Below, piece after piece: positions 8,929-17,997 of a stretch of 64,000 nucleotides of DNA (position 1 is its first letter; each line of letters starts with the position of its first letter). Location: positions 1 through 64,000 of the forward strand of contig NZ_PNRE01000104.1 in NCBI RefSeq assembly GCF_002879645.1, given 5' to 3'. The notes under the pieces are model-generated. The model searched no databases and was not told the origin of the DNA. It saw only the letters and a program-made list of their open reading frames with translations. Source of the stretch: Halomonas heilongjiangensis (GTDB lineage: Bacteria; Pseudomonadota; Gammaproteobacteria; Pseudomonadales; Halomonadaceae). The position numbers and the translations under genes were made by a program.

Positions 8929-10254
8929 TCAGAACTCGGATACCTTGCCCCAGGCGCCCTTGTTCAAGCGTGACAGCTTGTACTGTGCGTGCTCGACGAA
9001 CGGCGTCTTGCCTGTGACCATTTCCGCGATCAGACGCCCGGCGCCCGGGCCGATACCGAATCCGTGACCGGAAAAGCCGGCTGCCAGTACGAAACCGGGC
9101 AGGTTTGCCGCCTCGTCAATGACCGGGACGCCGTCGGGCGTGCTGTCGATGTAGCCTGCCCAGCCCGCCTGAACGGGCACGCTGCCCAGGGCGGGCAACA
9201 GGCGGCGCGCACGGGCCAGGGTATCCCTCAGGATCCGTTCCGATGGGCGCGGATCGAGAATACGGATACGCTCCATCGGGGTGGGCCGATCGAGCGCCCA
9301 TTTCCTGCGCGTCTCGTGTCCGGACAGCCAGCCCTGCAGGTCGCCGAGGGAGAGCAGCTGCCAGCGCTTGGCGAACATCGGCAGGAAATGCGATGAAAAA
9401 CGAAGCTGCTGCGGGGTCGGGTCCAGGCAGGCGCGCCCCGAGGTGGCAAGCGTATAGCCGCCATCTCCCCGCCGGGTGACGGTTACCTCTGCCGTGTGCA
9501 GCGCATCGGGCAGGCCCTTGGCGCCTGGCATGACCGAGAGAATCGAGGAGCGCACCGAGGCCTGCGGAAAGCGGATGCCGAGCTGGCGGCAGAAGGAGGA
9601 TGCCCAGGCGCCACCGGCCATCACGACCTGCGTGGTCTTGATCACGCCCTTCTCGGTGATCACCCCCGACACCCGCCCGGCCTCGGTTTCGATGCCGCGT
9701 GCCGCGCAGTACTGATGAATCGTTCCGCCATGCTTGATGACGCCCTTGGCAATCAGCGGCGCCGCCCGCGATGGATCGGCGATGCCGTCCGTGGGCGAAA
9801 ACACACCCCCCAGCCAAGGCTTGCCGGTCATCGCGCCGCGCTCGGTGGCTTCGGCGGCACTCAGCATGTGGGTCGTGACCCCCTGGGTAATCGCGAAGTC
9901 GCGCCATCTGGCCCAGCCATCCAACTCGGCCTGGTCATCAGACAGGTAGAACAGCCCGCAGCGGCGAAAACCGAGGTCCTCACCGAGCTCGGCGGTGATC
10001 TCTTCCCATAGCTCGAGGCTCTTGGTCGACAATGGCAGCTCGCGCGCGTCACGGTTCTGCTGTCGGCACCAGCCCCAGTTGCGGCTGGACTGCTCGGCGC
10101 CGATGCGGCCCTTTTCGATCAGCGCCACGCTCAGGCCCTGGCGAGCCAGGTAATAGGCGGCACACGCGCCGATGATGCCGCCGCCGATGATGACGGCATC
10201 GGCGCGTTGCGGCAGGTCCGGCGTGGATGGAATCGTTAGCAATGGAGCCGGCAT
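8929..10254 (-). CDS. FAD-dependent D-amino-acid-oxidase family oxidoreductase (type a)
   Basis: A 441-residue DAO-fold flavoenzyme expected to oxidise a C-N bond in an amino acid, secondary amine or opine-like compound. The N-terminal dinucleotide motif VIIGGGIIGACAAYYLARQG is followed by SSRNWGWCRQQNRDARELPL, a signature of an uncharacterised subfamily. GFSGHGFGIGPGAG near the C-terminus contacts FAD. A close paralogue sits at 54989-56305. The gene follows the aldehyde dehydrogenase on the same strand after 52 bp, and a CAGGAG ribosome site precedes the ATG. An oxidase plus aldehyde dehydrogenase pair suggests release of an aldehyde or oxoacid; the substrate is not known. Confidence 0.85.
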   Translation of the reverse strand: MPAPLLTIPSTPDLPQRADAVIIGGGIIGACAAYYLARQGLSVALIEKGRIGAEQSSRNWGWCRQQNRDARELPLSTKSLELWEEITAELGEDLGFRRCGLFYLSDDQAELDGWARWRDFAITQGVTTHMLSAAEATERGAMTGKPWLGGVFSPTDGIADPSRAAPLIAKGVIKHGGTIHQYCAARGIETEAGRVSGVITEKGVIKTTQVVMAGGAWASSFCRQLGIRFPQASVRSSILSVMPGAKGLPDALHTAEVTVTRRGDGGYTLATSGRACLDPTPQQLRFSSHFLPMFAKRWQLLSLGDLQGWLSGHETRRKWALDRPTPMERIRILDPRPSERILRDTLARARRLLPALGSVPVQAGWAGYIDSTPDGVPVIDEAANLPGFVLAAGFSGHGFGIGPGAGRLIAEMVTGKTPFVEHAQYKLSRLNKGAWGKVSEF

Positions 10255-10306
10255 GGGCTTCTCCTGGCCTGACTACGAGTTTTTATACCGCTTCGGCCTG
10301 CGCATT

Positions 10307-11788
10307 TCAGGCGAGGTTGCCCTGGCACAGATATTTGGTCGCCATGTAATCGTCGAGGCCGTAGCGTGAGCCTTCGCGACCGTAGCCCGACTCCTTGATG
10401 CCGCCAAAGGGAGCCGATTCGGCGGCGAGCGCACCTTCGTTGATACCGACGAGACCGGTTTGCAGACGCTCGGCGAGGCGCCAGATGCGTGCCACATCGC
10501 GGGAGAAGAAATAGGCGGCCAGACCGTAGGGCGTATCGTTGGCCGCGTCCACGACTTCCTCCTCATCCCGGAAGCGGAACAGGGGCACCACCGGGCCGAA
10601 GGTCTCGTCCTGGGCCAGCGCCATGTCGTGGCTGGCATCGCCGAGCACGGTGGGAGCGTAGTAGTTGGGTCCCGTAGTGACGCCGCCGTTCAGGCGCTGG
10701 CCACCGGTGAGCAGCATGGCGCCACGGGCCAGGGCGTCCTGCACGTGACGTTCGATCTTGTCGACGGCACGGGCGTTGATCATCGGGCCGATCTGGCTGT
10801 CATCGCGGTCGCCGGGGCCGACGCGAAGCGACTGGACGCGGGCCACCAGCTTGTCGGCGAAGGCCTCATAGACCGACTCCTGGACATAGACACGGTTCGG
10901 GCTGACGCAGGTCTGGCCGCCATTGCGGAACTTGGCGGCCATCAGGCCCTCGACCGCCGCATCGAGATCGGCATCCTCGAACACGATGAAGGGGGCGTTG
11001 CCACCGAGTTCGAGCGACAGGCGCTTGAGCGTGGGCGCCGAATCCCGGGCAAGCAGTTTGCCGACCGCCGTCGAGCCGGTGAAGGTGATCTTGCGCACCC
11101 GGGCATCTTCCAGCCAGGCGCCCACGACATCGGCTACCTTCTCGCGCGAGGAGGTGACGATATTCAGCACGCCGGCGGGCAGCCCGGCTTCCTCAGCCAG
11201 CGCGACCAGCGCAAGCGCGGTCAGGGGCGTATCCTCGGCCGGCTTGGCGACCACGGTGCAGCCAGCGGCAAGGGCCGGCGCGATCTTGCGGGCAATCATC
11301 GCCAGCGGGAAGTTCCAGGGCGTGATCGCCGCCACCACGCCGACCGGCTCCTTGGTCACCAGCATTCTCTTGCTGCCCACCGGCGCGGGGATGATGTCAC
11401 CGTAGCTGCGCACCGCTTCCGCGGCGAACCAGTCCACGTAGGAGGCGCCGTACGCCACTTCGCCCCGCGCCTCCGCCAGGGGCTTGCCCTGCTCGCGGGA
11501 GATCAGGCGTGCGAGATCCTCGGTATGTTCCAGGATCAGGGCATGCCAGCGTTTGAGGAGCTTTGCGCGCGCTGCGGCCGGCTGCTGGCGCCAGCTGTCG
11601 AAGGCACGGTGCGCCGCAACGGTGGCGGCCTGCGCATCGGCGGCGGTGCTGTCGGCAACGGTAGCGATGGCTTCGCCGGTTGCCGGATCGCAGACGTCGT
11701 AGTGTGCGCCTGCGCCACTAGGCTGCCAGATTCCGTCGATGAAATTATCGGAGCGCGCCAGGTCGGGACGATCGAGTTCAAGGGCCAT
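10307..11788 (-). CDS. Aldehyde dehydrogenase, succinate-semialdehyde dehydrogenase (GabD/DoeC) type
   Basis: NAD(P)-dependent oxidation of a short semialdehyde. The 493-residue protein has PWNFPLAMIARKIAPALAAGC, the catalytic Glu in LSLELGGNAP, the catalytic Cys in NGGQTCVSPNR, and ends with FGGIKESGYGREGS, matching GabD-like enzymes. The ATG at residue 19 of the longest frame is chosen because homologous sequence starts there. Upstream on the same strand lie an Lrp regulator and a class III aminotransferase. The set regulator, semialdehyde dehydrogenase and aminotransferase recalls doeX, doeC and doeD of ectoine catabolism, but doeA and doeB are not in this window. Confidence 0.88.
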   Translation of the reverse strand: MALELDRPDLARSDNFIDGIWQPSGAGAHYDVCDPATGEAIATVADSTAADAQAATVAAHRAFDSWRQQPAAARAKLLKRWHALILEHTEDLARLISREQGKPLAEARGEVAYGASYVDWFAAEAVRSYGDIIPAPVGSKRMLVTKEPVGVVAAITPWNFPLAMIARKIAPALAAGCTVVAKPAEDTPLTALALVALAEEAGLPAGVLNIVTSSREKVADVVGAWLEDARVRKITFTGSTAVGKLLARDSAPTLKRLSLELGGNAPFIVFEDADLDAAVEGLMAAKFRNGGQTCVSPNRVYVQESVYEAFADKLVARVQSLRVGPGDRDDSQIGPMINARAVDKIERHVQDALARGAMLLTGGQRLNGGVTTGPNYYAPTVLGDASHDMALAQDETFGPVVPLFRFRDEEEVVDAANDTPYGLAAYFFSRDVARIWRLAERLQTGLVGINEGALAAESAPFGGIKESGYGREGSRYGLDDYMATKYLCQGNLA

Positions 11789-12018
11789 GTCTGCTGCCTC
11801 GTTGATTTGTTGGATGTCAAAGCCGGGGTGGCCAAAAGGCACTGCCCCGGGAAGGGGGCCGGGTCATGCAGGCTGTCGCATTGAGACTATATTAGGCACC
11901 CCGGCCCGGCCGAGGCGTTCGTAATGGGGGGGCGTAATCGCAGAATCGGGTGTTTTCTAGGGAGTGTTCGGAAGCTTATGCTGTGGCAGGGCGTGAGGCT
12001 GCCTGACGTACCAATGGG

Positions 12019-12513
12019 TCAATCCTGATCGCTGATCAGTTTTTCGATCGGGTAGTAATGTTTCACGACGGGTGACTTGATCACGATATAGCTGAAATAC
12101 TTGTCGATGCCGATGTCCTGCTCGAGCAGGTCCTCCATGACACTTTGGTAATGGACGACGCTGCGCGTGAGGAAGGTCAACTGATAATCGAAGCCGCCAC
12201 TTACCAGATGACACTCGAGGACCTCATCCACCTTGCGAATGTGGGACTCGAATCGGGAGAAGTCTTCGAGCCTGTGGTCGGACAGGGTGATCTGGGTGAA
12301 GACCCGCTGGATGCTGCCAAGCTTCTCGAGCTGTACGTGGGCACCATAGTCGGTGATGAATCCGGCCTTTTCCAGGCGCTTGACACGGGTCAGACAGGGG
12401 CTGGGGGAGAGACCGACGGCGTCTGCTAAAGCCACATTCGATATCCGGCCGTTGCGTTGCAGATGACTCAGAATGCGTATATCGAGGCGGTCCAGCTTGG
12501 GTGCGCCATTCAT
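12019..12513 (-). CDS. Lrp/AsnC family regulator
   Basis: A 164-residue feast/famine regulator. An N-terminal winged helix (LDRLDIRILSHLQRNGRISNVALADAVGLS, then the recognition helix SPCLTRVKRLEKAGF) precedes a RAM ligand-binding domain with ECHLVSGGFDYQL. Such proteins usually sense an amino acid and control nearby catabolic genes. It lies between the aminotransferase and the aldehyde dehydrogenase, all on the minus strand. The C-terminal half closely matches a truncated copy at 61919-62119. The ATG follows an ACCGGAG site. Confidence 0.92.
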   Translation of the reverse strand: MNGAPKLDRLDIRILSHLQRNGRISNVALADAVGLSPSPCLTRVKRLEKAGFITDYGAHVQLEKLGSIQRVFTQITLSDHRLEDFSRFESHIRKVDEVLECHLVSGGFDYQLTFLTRSVVHYQSVMEDLLEQDIGIDKYFSYIVIKSPVVKHYYPIEKLISDQD

Positions 12514-12601
12514 CCAAGACTCCGGTGGGTTCGGTCGATAAATCCGGTCGTAACATGCAAAAGCGCGACGCACCATTATCCCGGTGCGTCGCAGGCGGCC
12601 A

Positions 12602-13987
12602 TCAACGCAGGGCCTGGCGCACTTCGGGCTGATCGAGCACCGCATTGAGCGTACGTTCGAGGCGCTCGAACAACAGGGCGAAGTCTGTACCTGTATAGCA
12701 GAGTGCCGGGGCAAAGCCAAGAACGTTGTCGGCGAAGGCGCGCAGGATGATGCCGTTGTGGTAGGCGGCTTCGAAGATGCGGTCGGCCAACTTCAGGGCG
12801 GGATCGAAACGGGTCTTGCCCTCCTTGTCGGCAACCAGTTCGAGCGCGCCCAGAAGGCCGCGACTGCGGGCGTCGCCGACCAGCGGGTGGTCCAGCAGCG
12901 AGCGCAACCCCTCCTCGAATCGCGGCGCCTGCTCGATGCCATTATTCAGCAGGCCGCCTTCCCCATACAGGCGCAACACCTCCAATGCGACGGCGGCGCT
13001 GACAGGATGAGCGGAATAGGTGTGGCCGTGGCCGACCGGAACATCGGCGCCACTGCCTTCGGCGATGCCCTGGTAGACGGCATCGCTCATCATGACGGCC
13101 CCCATGGGGGCATAGCCGGCGGTCAATCCCTTGGCCAGGGTCATCAGGTCCGGGGTGACACCTTCGGCTTCGCAGGCGAACATCGGCCCCGTGCGACCGA
13201 AGCCGGTGATCACCTCGTCGACCACGAACAGAATGCCAAGCTCCTGGCAGCACTCCTGCATGGCCTTCAACCAGCCCTTGGGCGGCACGATCACACCGCC
13301 GGAGCCCTGCACGGGTTCGCAGAAGAAGGCCGCGACCCGGTCGGCGCCGAGTTCCTGCACCTTGTCCCGGAGTGCCGAAACGGAGGCGTCAATGATGGCA
13401 GCGGGATCCGATCCAACCGGGTTGCGGTAAGGGTAGGGCGAAGGGATACGATGCTGATTGGGCAGCGGCAGATCGAAGTTGCGGTGGAACACCGGCAGGG
13501 CGGTCAGCCCCGCTCCCTGGGATGAGGACCCATGGTAGCCCCGCTCGAGGGTAATGAAATGCTTCTTCTCGCTTTTGCCCAGGGCGTTCCAATAGTTGAC
13601 GATGAAGCGGATCGCCGAATCCACCGCATCGGAGCCACCCATGGTGAAATAGACGCGCTGCAGCGATGCTGGCGACAATTCTACCAACTTGGCGGCCAGC
13701 TTGATCGCCGGTTCGGAGCCGAAATGGAAATAACCGGTAGCGTAGGGCAGCCGGCGCATCTGTTCCTCGGCCGCGCGCACGATGCTCTCATGGCCATAGC
13801 CGGTGTTGACGCACCAGAGGCCGGAAAAGGCATCGAGGAGCTCGTGGCCGTTGCTGTCGCGTAGGTAGGCGCCGCTGCCTGTTTCGAGTACCGTGACGCC
13901 GCGTTGCTCATGGGAGCGGTAGTTGACGACCGGATGGACGAGGTGATTGCGGTCCAGTGTGACGAGGGAATCTGTTTGCATGGTCAT
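12602..13987 (-). CDS. Class III (omega) aminotransferase
   Basis: PLP enzyme moving an amino group from an omega-amino acid or diamine to an oxoacid. The 461-residue protein shows YHGSSSQGAGLT, DEVITGFGRTG, the PLP-binding Lys in LMTLAKGLTAGYAPMGA, and GHGHTYSAHPV. It is of the beta-alanine/putrescine-pyruvate transaminase branch rather than the phospholyase branch of its neighbour at 14899-16233. With an Lrp gene 88 bp downstream and a semialdehyde dehydrogenase after it, the likely route is amine to semialdehyde to acid. An alternative ATG lies two codons in. Confidence 0.9.
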   Translation of the reverse strand: MTMQTDSLVTLDRNHLVHPVVNYRSHEQRGVTVLETGSGAYLRDSNGHELLDAFSGLWCVNTGYGHESIVRAAEEQMRRLPYATGYFHFGSEPAIKLAAKLVELSPASLQRVYFTMGGSDAVDSAIRFIVNYWNALGKSEKKHFITLERGYHGSSSQGAGLTALPVFHRNFDLPLPNQHRIPSPYPYRNPVGSDPAAIIDASVSALRDKVQELGADRVAAFFCEPVQGSGGVIVPPKGWLKAMQECCQELGILFVVDEVITGFGRTGPMFACEAEGVTPDLMTLAKGLTAGYAPMGAVMMSDAVYQGIAEGSGADVPVGHGHTYSAHPVSAAVALEVLRLYGEGGLLNNGIEQAPRFEEGLRSLLDHPLVGDARSRGLLGALELVADKEGKTRFDPALKLADRIFEAAYHNGIILRAFADNVLGFAPALCYTGTDFALLFERLERTLNAVLDQPEVRQALR

Positions 13988-14321
13988 GTCGCCGAATGTG
14001 GAGTGAGCGTTAGGCCTGGTTCGAGCCGGGGCGGTTTAGCGCGAGTGTCGGCCTGCCTGTTTCCGAGAGGCGTGCGGCACGATGCACCATGACTCATGAT
14101 AGCCAGCCGGCTGCGACGTTTTGTTGCGACTATTCGGTCCGCAAGAACCAAAAGTTTCGTAATCGGCACGTTTTCGGAAGATGCTGTCGACCCCCGTTCT
14201 GTCGCAACAGTTGAGCCGCCAGCGCCCGTTGCTTACGCCTTTTCTTGCGCGCTTTGCGCAACGGCGCTCACGCCGAACCGGCGAGTGCCTCGCAGAACGG
14301 TGTCTGGTTGCCGCAGCAATG
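13988..14321. other. 334-bp spacer upstream of the aminotransferase
   Basis: No credible gene is seen. The spacer should hold the aminotransferase promoter and the end of the second Lrp transcript. It contains GAACCAAAAG at 14145-14154, a ten-base match to a site at 28146-28155 upstream of the ABC importer. An imperfect GC-rich dyad (gcgcccgttg, caacggcgc) lies around 14225-14272. Confidence 0.4.
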
Positions 14322-14825
14322 TCATTCCCAGCTTGGCTTTCCGGTTGCGATAATAGTCAGCGGATATCCACGTCGTTCAAGCGGCCGGCGCAAGACGATC
14401 CGGCTGGAGAATTTTTCGATTCCGATATCGTCTTCCAACAGCCGCTCCATGAGCGCCTGAAAATGGGCGATATCGGGTGCCACGATTTTCAGAAGATAAT
14501 CGTAACCGCCGCTGACGTTATAGCATTCGACGATCTCGTCGTACTTGCCGGCCCCTGTTTCGAACTTGCGGAAGTCGTGCGGCCGATGGTTGCCGATGGT
14601 CACCTCGGAAAACACGATGACGTGGCTGCCCAGCTTCTCCAGCGCGACGTCCGCGCCGTAGCCCCGGATGACGCCGATCTCCTGAAGCCGTTTCGTACGG
14701 GCGAGGCACGGGCTCTCACTGAGGCCAACGGCCGCGGACAGATCGACGTTCGAGCAGCGTCCCTCGCGCTGAAGATGCACGAGAATCTTCATGTCGAACC
14801 GGTCGAGGGAGGCTGCGGATCGCAT
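14322..14825 (-). CDS. Lrp/AsnC family regulator (second copy)
   Basis: A 167-residue Lrp-type regulator with an N-terminal winged helix (LDRFDMKILVHLQREGRCSNVDLSAAVGLS) and a RAM domain containing ECYNVSGGYDYLLKI. It is clearly related to the copy at 12019-12513 but well diverged. It follows the phospholyase gene on the same strand after 73 bp, so it may sense the substrate of the kinase/phospholyase branch. The C-terminus ends in a short non-conserved tail. Confidence 0.92.
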   Translation of the reverse strand: MRSAASLDRFDMKILVHLQREGRCSNVDLSAAVGLSESPCLARTKRLQEIGVIRGYGADVALEKLGSHVIVFSEVTIGNHRPHDFRKFETGAGKYDEIVECYNVSGGYDYLLKIVAPDIAHFQALMERLLEDDIGIEKFSSRIVLRRPLERRGYPLTIIATGKPSWE

Positions 14826-14898
14826 GGGTCGATTACCTTCGAGGCCGGCGCCGGTTACCGTGCTTTTGCCGATTGCGCTGCAGTCAGCAGGCCGTTTA

Positions 14899-16233
14899 TC
14901 AACGGCCTGTCAGCGCTTCGTCGAGCACTTCGATCACCATGCCGGCTTGTTCCGCTGACAGCACCAGCGGCGGTCGAATCTTGAGCACATTGTGCCCCAT
15001 CGCGCAGGCGCTCAACAACACGCCCTTGTCGCGCATGCGATTGACGACCCGGGTGGTGAGCTCGCGGTCGGGTGCGCGCGTGGCGCGGTCCGAGACGAGT
15101 TCCACACCGACGAACATGCCCACGCCGCGCACGTCACCAATGGCTTCGTGGCGGCTGGCAAGTTCGCTGATGCCGTCGCGAAGGAGCTTCCCGACCCGGG
15201 CGGCATGCTGCACCAGGCCTTCCTTTTCGATCGTATCCAGCACTGCCAGCGCCGCCGCGCAGGATACGGTGTTGCCGGCGAAGGTGTTGAAGTACCTGGA
15301 GTTCTTGCCGAATTCCGCCAGCGCGTCCGCGGTGGCCAGCAATCCCGCGATCGGCTGCCCATTACCCATCGGCTTGCCCAGGGTGACGATGTCGGGGATG
15401 ACGCCGTGACGCTGGAAGCCCCACATATGCTCGCCGGTGCGGCCGAAGCCGGGCTGGACCTCGTCGGCGATGAACAGGCCGCCGGCCCGCTTGATCGCCT
15501 CGGCCGCGCCCTTCAGGAAGCCCGCAGGCTCAGGGAGGATACCGTCGCTGGTGAACAGGGAATCGACGATCAGTGCCGCCGGCTTGATGCCGTGACGCCG
15601 CAGATCGGCGATCGCCGCCTCGACGTCGCGGGTGAAGCGTTCGGACAGATCGGCACCCTCGGCATGATAGAGACGCGGTGCCGGGACCAGGCGAACGTGG
15701 GCGCCGAGATCGACTGTCACGCCGAGCGACGGCGAGAATTTCGATACGGCGTCGGTGAAGCCGTGATAGGCGGTGTCGGTCACGATCACGCCGGTGCCGC
15801 CGGTGCGGACCTGAGCGATGCGATAGGCGAGGTCGTTCGCCTCGCTGCCCGTGCAGGTCAGCATGAGATGGGCAAGGTCGGTCTCGGGCACGGTGGCGAG
15901 CAGGCGCTCGGCCAGTTCGAGAATCGTGTCGTGCAGGTAGCGGGTGTTGGTCGCGAGAACCTTCACCTGATTGCAGATCGCCTCGGTCACCGCCGGGTGG
16001 CAGTGCCCGAGCGAGGCGACGTTGTTGTAGATGTCGAGGTAGCGGCGACCTTCCGGATCGATCAGCCACACCCCTTCGCCGCGCACGATGTGCAGCGGAT
16101 GTTCGTACATCAGCCGATAGGCCGGGCCGAGCAGGGCATCGCGTCGCTCGATCATCGCCGCGGTGACGGGCCCCACCTCGGCACGCCCGGGGATATAGGC
16201 GTTGACCATGTTGAGGTCAGTGGTGCTTTTCAT
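14899..16233 (-). CDS. Class III PLP enzyme of the phospholyase type (AGXT2L-like)
   Basis: A 444-residue fold-type I PLP enzyme. The motif LYMEHPLHIVRGEGVWL, then YLDIYNNVASLGHCHP, and above all GKPMGNGQP around the PLP Lys match ethanolamine-phosphate and 5-phosphohydroxylysine phospholyases (AGXT2L1/AGXT2L2), which release phosphate and ammonia instead of transaminating. The preceding gene encodes a matching small-molecule kinase whose 3' end overlaps this start. The ATG at 16233 with a GGAG site is chosen over an upstream start. Expected reaction: phosphorylated amino alcohol to aldehyde, phosphate and ammonia; the actual substrate is inference. A plain transaminase is the alternative. 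Confidence 0.8.
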   Translation of the reverse strand: MKSTTDLNMVNAYIPGRAEVGPVTAAMIERRDALLGPAYRLMYEHPLHIVRGEGVWLIDPEGRRYLDIYNNVASLGHCHPAVTEAICNQVKVLATNTRYLHDTILELAERLLATVPETDLAHLMLTCTGSEANDLAYRIAQVRTGGTGVIVTDTAYHGFTDAVSKFSPSLGVTVDLGAHVRLVPAPRLYHAEGADLSERFTRDVEAAIADLRRHGIKPAALIVDSLFTSDGILPEPAGFLKGAAEAIKRAGGLFIADEVQPGFGRTGEHMWGFQRHGVIPDIVTLGKPMGNGQPIAGLLATADALAEFGKNSRYFNTFAGNTVSCAAALAVLDTIEKEGLVQHAARVGKLLRDGISELASRHEAIGDVRGVGMFVGVELVSDRATRAPDRELTTRVVNRMRDKGVLLSACAMGHNVLKIRPPLVLSAEQAGMVIEVLDEALTGR

Positions 16234-17293
16234 CGGTTTCTCCTTTTCGTACTTCGGCCAGCAGGCGGTCGCGCGCCTCATCGCGGGAAAGGGCGGCCAT
16301 CTGGGACAGTGCCTCCCAGGCGGCGGGATTGTGGCGCATGATGTAGTCGCGGTTCTCGGGGTAGCGCTTGGCGCGCCATTCCGAAATCAATACGGTGATG
16401 AGGTGGCGTGTCGCCATGAGATCGGCAACGATCTCCTGCTCGATTTCGGTAAGCGGCAACGTCGCGTGATAGGCCCCGACGAACTGCGCCGGCCCCTCGA
16501 ACGGATCGGCGTTGCCAGTCATGTGAAAGGCCGCCGCCGTAGCGACCTCGCCGACCAGCGGCGCATGCAGCATGTCGCCGAAGTCGATGATCCCCACGAT
16601 GCGTTCATGATCGTCGGGGGCGACCAGCACGTTGTAGAGATGGTAATCGTTGTGGATGACCTGCGCCCTCACCGAGGCCAGACGCGGCAGGACATGATCG
16701 GTGAAGCGCGTCATGAACGACTCGGCGAGCGCACGACGTGGAGCGTCCACGATGGCCTCGAGCTTGGCGGTCAGCCGGTGCGCTGCCGAGACGTTCCAGA
16801 GCAGATCGTGCGTCGCCGAAGGGTGCGAGAAGTCGCGCAGCGCGAGGTTCAATTCGGCGAGCACCGTGCCCATGGCCCGACGCTGCGCGGCGGTCCGGGA
16901 AGTCTCGCGGATCTGAACGCCGTCGAGATAGGTCAGCATCCGCACGGTGGTTTGGACCCCGTCGGCTAATGTCACCGTGTCTCGCAACCGTCCGTCAAGC
17001 GTCCGCACGACGCGTGGCACCGGCTGGTCGGGCGATACGCGGGCGATGTGCTCGAGTGCTGCGATCTGGAAATCGACGACCGACACCGGCTCGGATGGAT
17101 TGCTGATCTTGAACACGTAACGCCTGCCGTCCGCGGTCTCTATGCAGCAATTCTGGTCGCGCTCGCCCGCCAGGGATGTGACGCTGCCATTGATACCGTA
17201 GAGACGACTGACCAAGGCCCCCACCTCGTCCGGGGCAAGGTTGGGTACCGCCGTGCTCAACGCCGCTGCCGCAATCGGAAGATTCTCCGCCAT
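16217..17293 (-). CDS. APH-fold small-molecule kinase (hydroxylysine-kinase-like)
   Basis: An aminoglycoside-phosphotransferase-fold kinase of about 358 residues. The catalytic loop is VIHNDYHLYNVLV (H-x-D plus Asn) and the metal Asp lies in IIDFGDM. The N-terminal LYGINGSVTSLAGERDQNC resembles hydroxylysine kinase relatives rather than resistance enzymes. It overlaps the phospholyase start by 17 bp and its chosen ATG overlaps the HAD stop codon as TGATG, so the three genes are probably translationally coupled. A start at 17332 (13 residues longer) is also possible. It likely phosphorylates the hydroxyl of an amino alcohol for the next enzyme. Drug resistance is unlikely. Confidence 0.82.
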   Translation of the reverse strand: MAENLPIAAAALSTAVPNLAPDEVGALVSRLYGINGSVTSLAGERDQNCCIETADGRRYVFKISNPSEPVSVVDFQIAALEHIARVSPDQPVPRVVRTLDGRLRDTVTLADGVQTTVRMLTYLDGVQIRETSRTAAQRRAMGTVLAELNLALRDFSHPSATHDLLWNVSAAHRLTAKLEAIVDAPRRALAESFMTRFTDHVLPRLASVRAQVIHNDYHLYNVLVAPDDHERIVGIIDFGDMLHAPLVGEVATAAAFHMTGNADPFEGPAQFVGAYHATLPLTEIEQEIVADLMATRHLITVLISEWRAKRYPENRDYIMRHNPAAWEALSQMAALSRDEARDRLLAEVRKGETDEKHH

Positions 17294-17997
17294 CACGCGC
17301 CCCGTTTCATCGTGGCGGTCTGGGGCAGACATTCGAGCCCAAGCAAACCGGGAAGTTGGCGAACATCGGTCAATCGATTGACACCATAGCCGTCGAACGT
17401 GGGCTCGTGACCGCGATCGATGAACGCTTTGGCCATGAATCCCAGATCGGACGCCGTCATGAGGTCGTAACGGAAGCTCGACGAGACGTGCATCATCTGG
17501 TCCGGTCCGCAGCCGAGTTGATCGAACATGTATTCGAACATCTGGGCCCGTGGTTTGTAGGCGCGCGCTTCCTCGGCAGTGTACACGGCGTGAAAGGGTG
17601 CCTTGAGGTGGGTGACGCTATGCGGAATCAGATCGACCATCGAGTTCGATAGGATCACCAGCGGCACATGCGGAGCGATGGCCTCCAGCGTCTCGACGAC
17701 GTTCGGATGGGGCTGCCAGGTCGGGACGGCGTCGTACAAGGCGACCGCATCGGATGGACGATATTCAATGCCGTGCGTCTGGCACGCCCGCTGAATGGAA
17801 TTTTCCACGACATCAAAGAACGGCTTCCAGTCACCCAATACTTCATCGAGGCGGTAGAAGCGAAAGCTCTCCAGAAAAGCCGACATCCGATCAGCCGGAA
17901 CACGATCTTCGAAAAGCTTTTTAGCCGTCGGCCCCATTTCGAAGTTAATGAGCGTCCCGTAGCAATCGAAGCTGATGAATTTCGGTTTGTATGTCAT
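17293..17997 (-). CDS. HAD hydrolase, haloacid-dehalogenase type II-like
   Basis: A 234-residue HAD protein. The nucleophile Asp lies in ISFDCYGTLINFEMGP, the second motif Ser in VILSNSM, the Lys in EEARAYKPR, and the acid region is VSSSFRYDLMTASDLGF. L-2-haloacid dehalogenases usually have SSNxWD at that last site; here and in the paralogue at 41647-42318 it reads SSSFRYD, so dehalogenation is doubtful and a phosphatase or other role is possible. GGAG precedes the ATG. It is first in the HAD-kinase-phospholyase operon. Both copies lie near a GhrA-type dehydrogenase gene. Confidence 0.85.
   Translation of the reverse strand: MTYKPKFISFDCYGTLINFEMGPTAKKLFEDRVPADRMSAFLESFRFYRLDEVLGDWKPFFDVVENSIQRACQTHGIEYRPSDAVALYDAVPTWQPHPNVVETLEAIAPHVPLVILSNSMVDLIPHSVTHLKAPFHAVYTAEEARAYKPRAQMFEYMFDQLGCGPDQMMHVSSSFRYDLMTASDLGFMAKAFIDRGHEPTFDGYGVNRLTDVRQLPGLLGLECLPQTATMKRGA

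Noticed and set aside
10307..13987. Complete ectoine degradation cluster
   Set aside because: Lrp, aldehyde dehydrogenase and aminotransferase resemble doeX, doeC and doeD, but the defining hydrolase (doeA) and deacetylase (doeB) are absent.
16217..17332. Aminoglycoside resistance gene
   Set aside because: The fold is shared, but the sequence and the coupled phospholyase gene point to a metabolic kinase.
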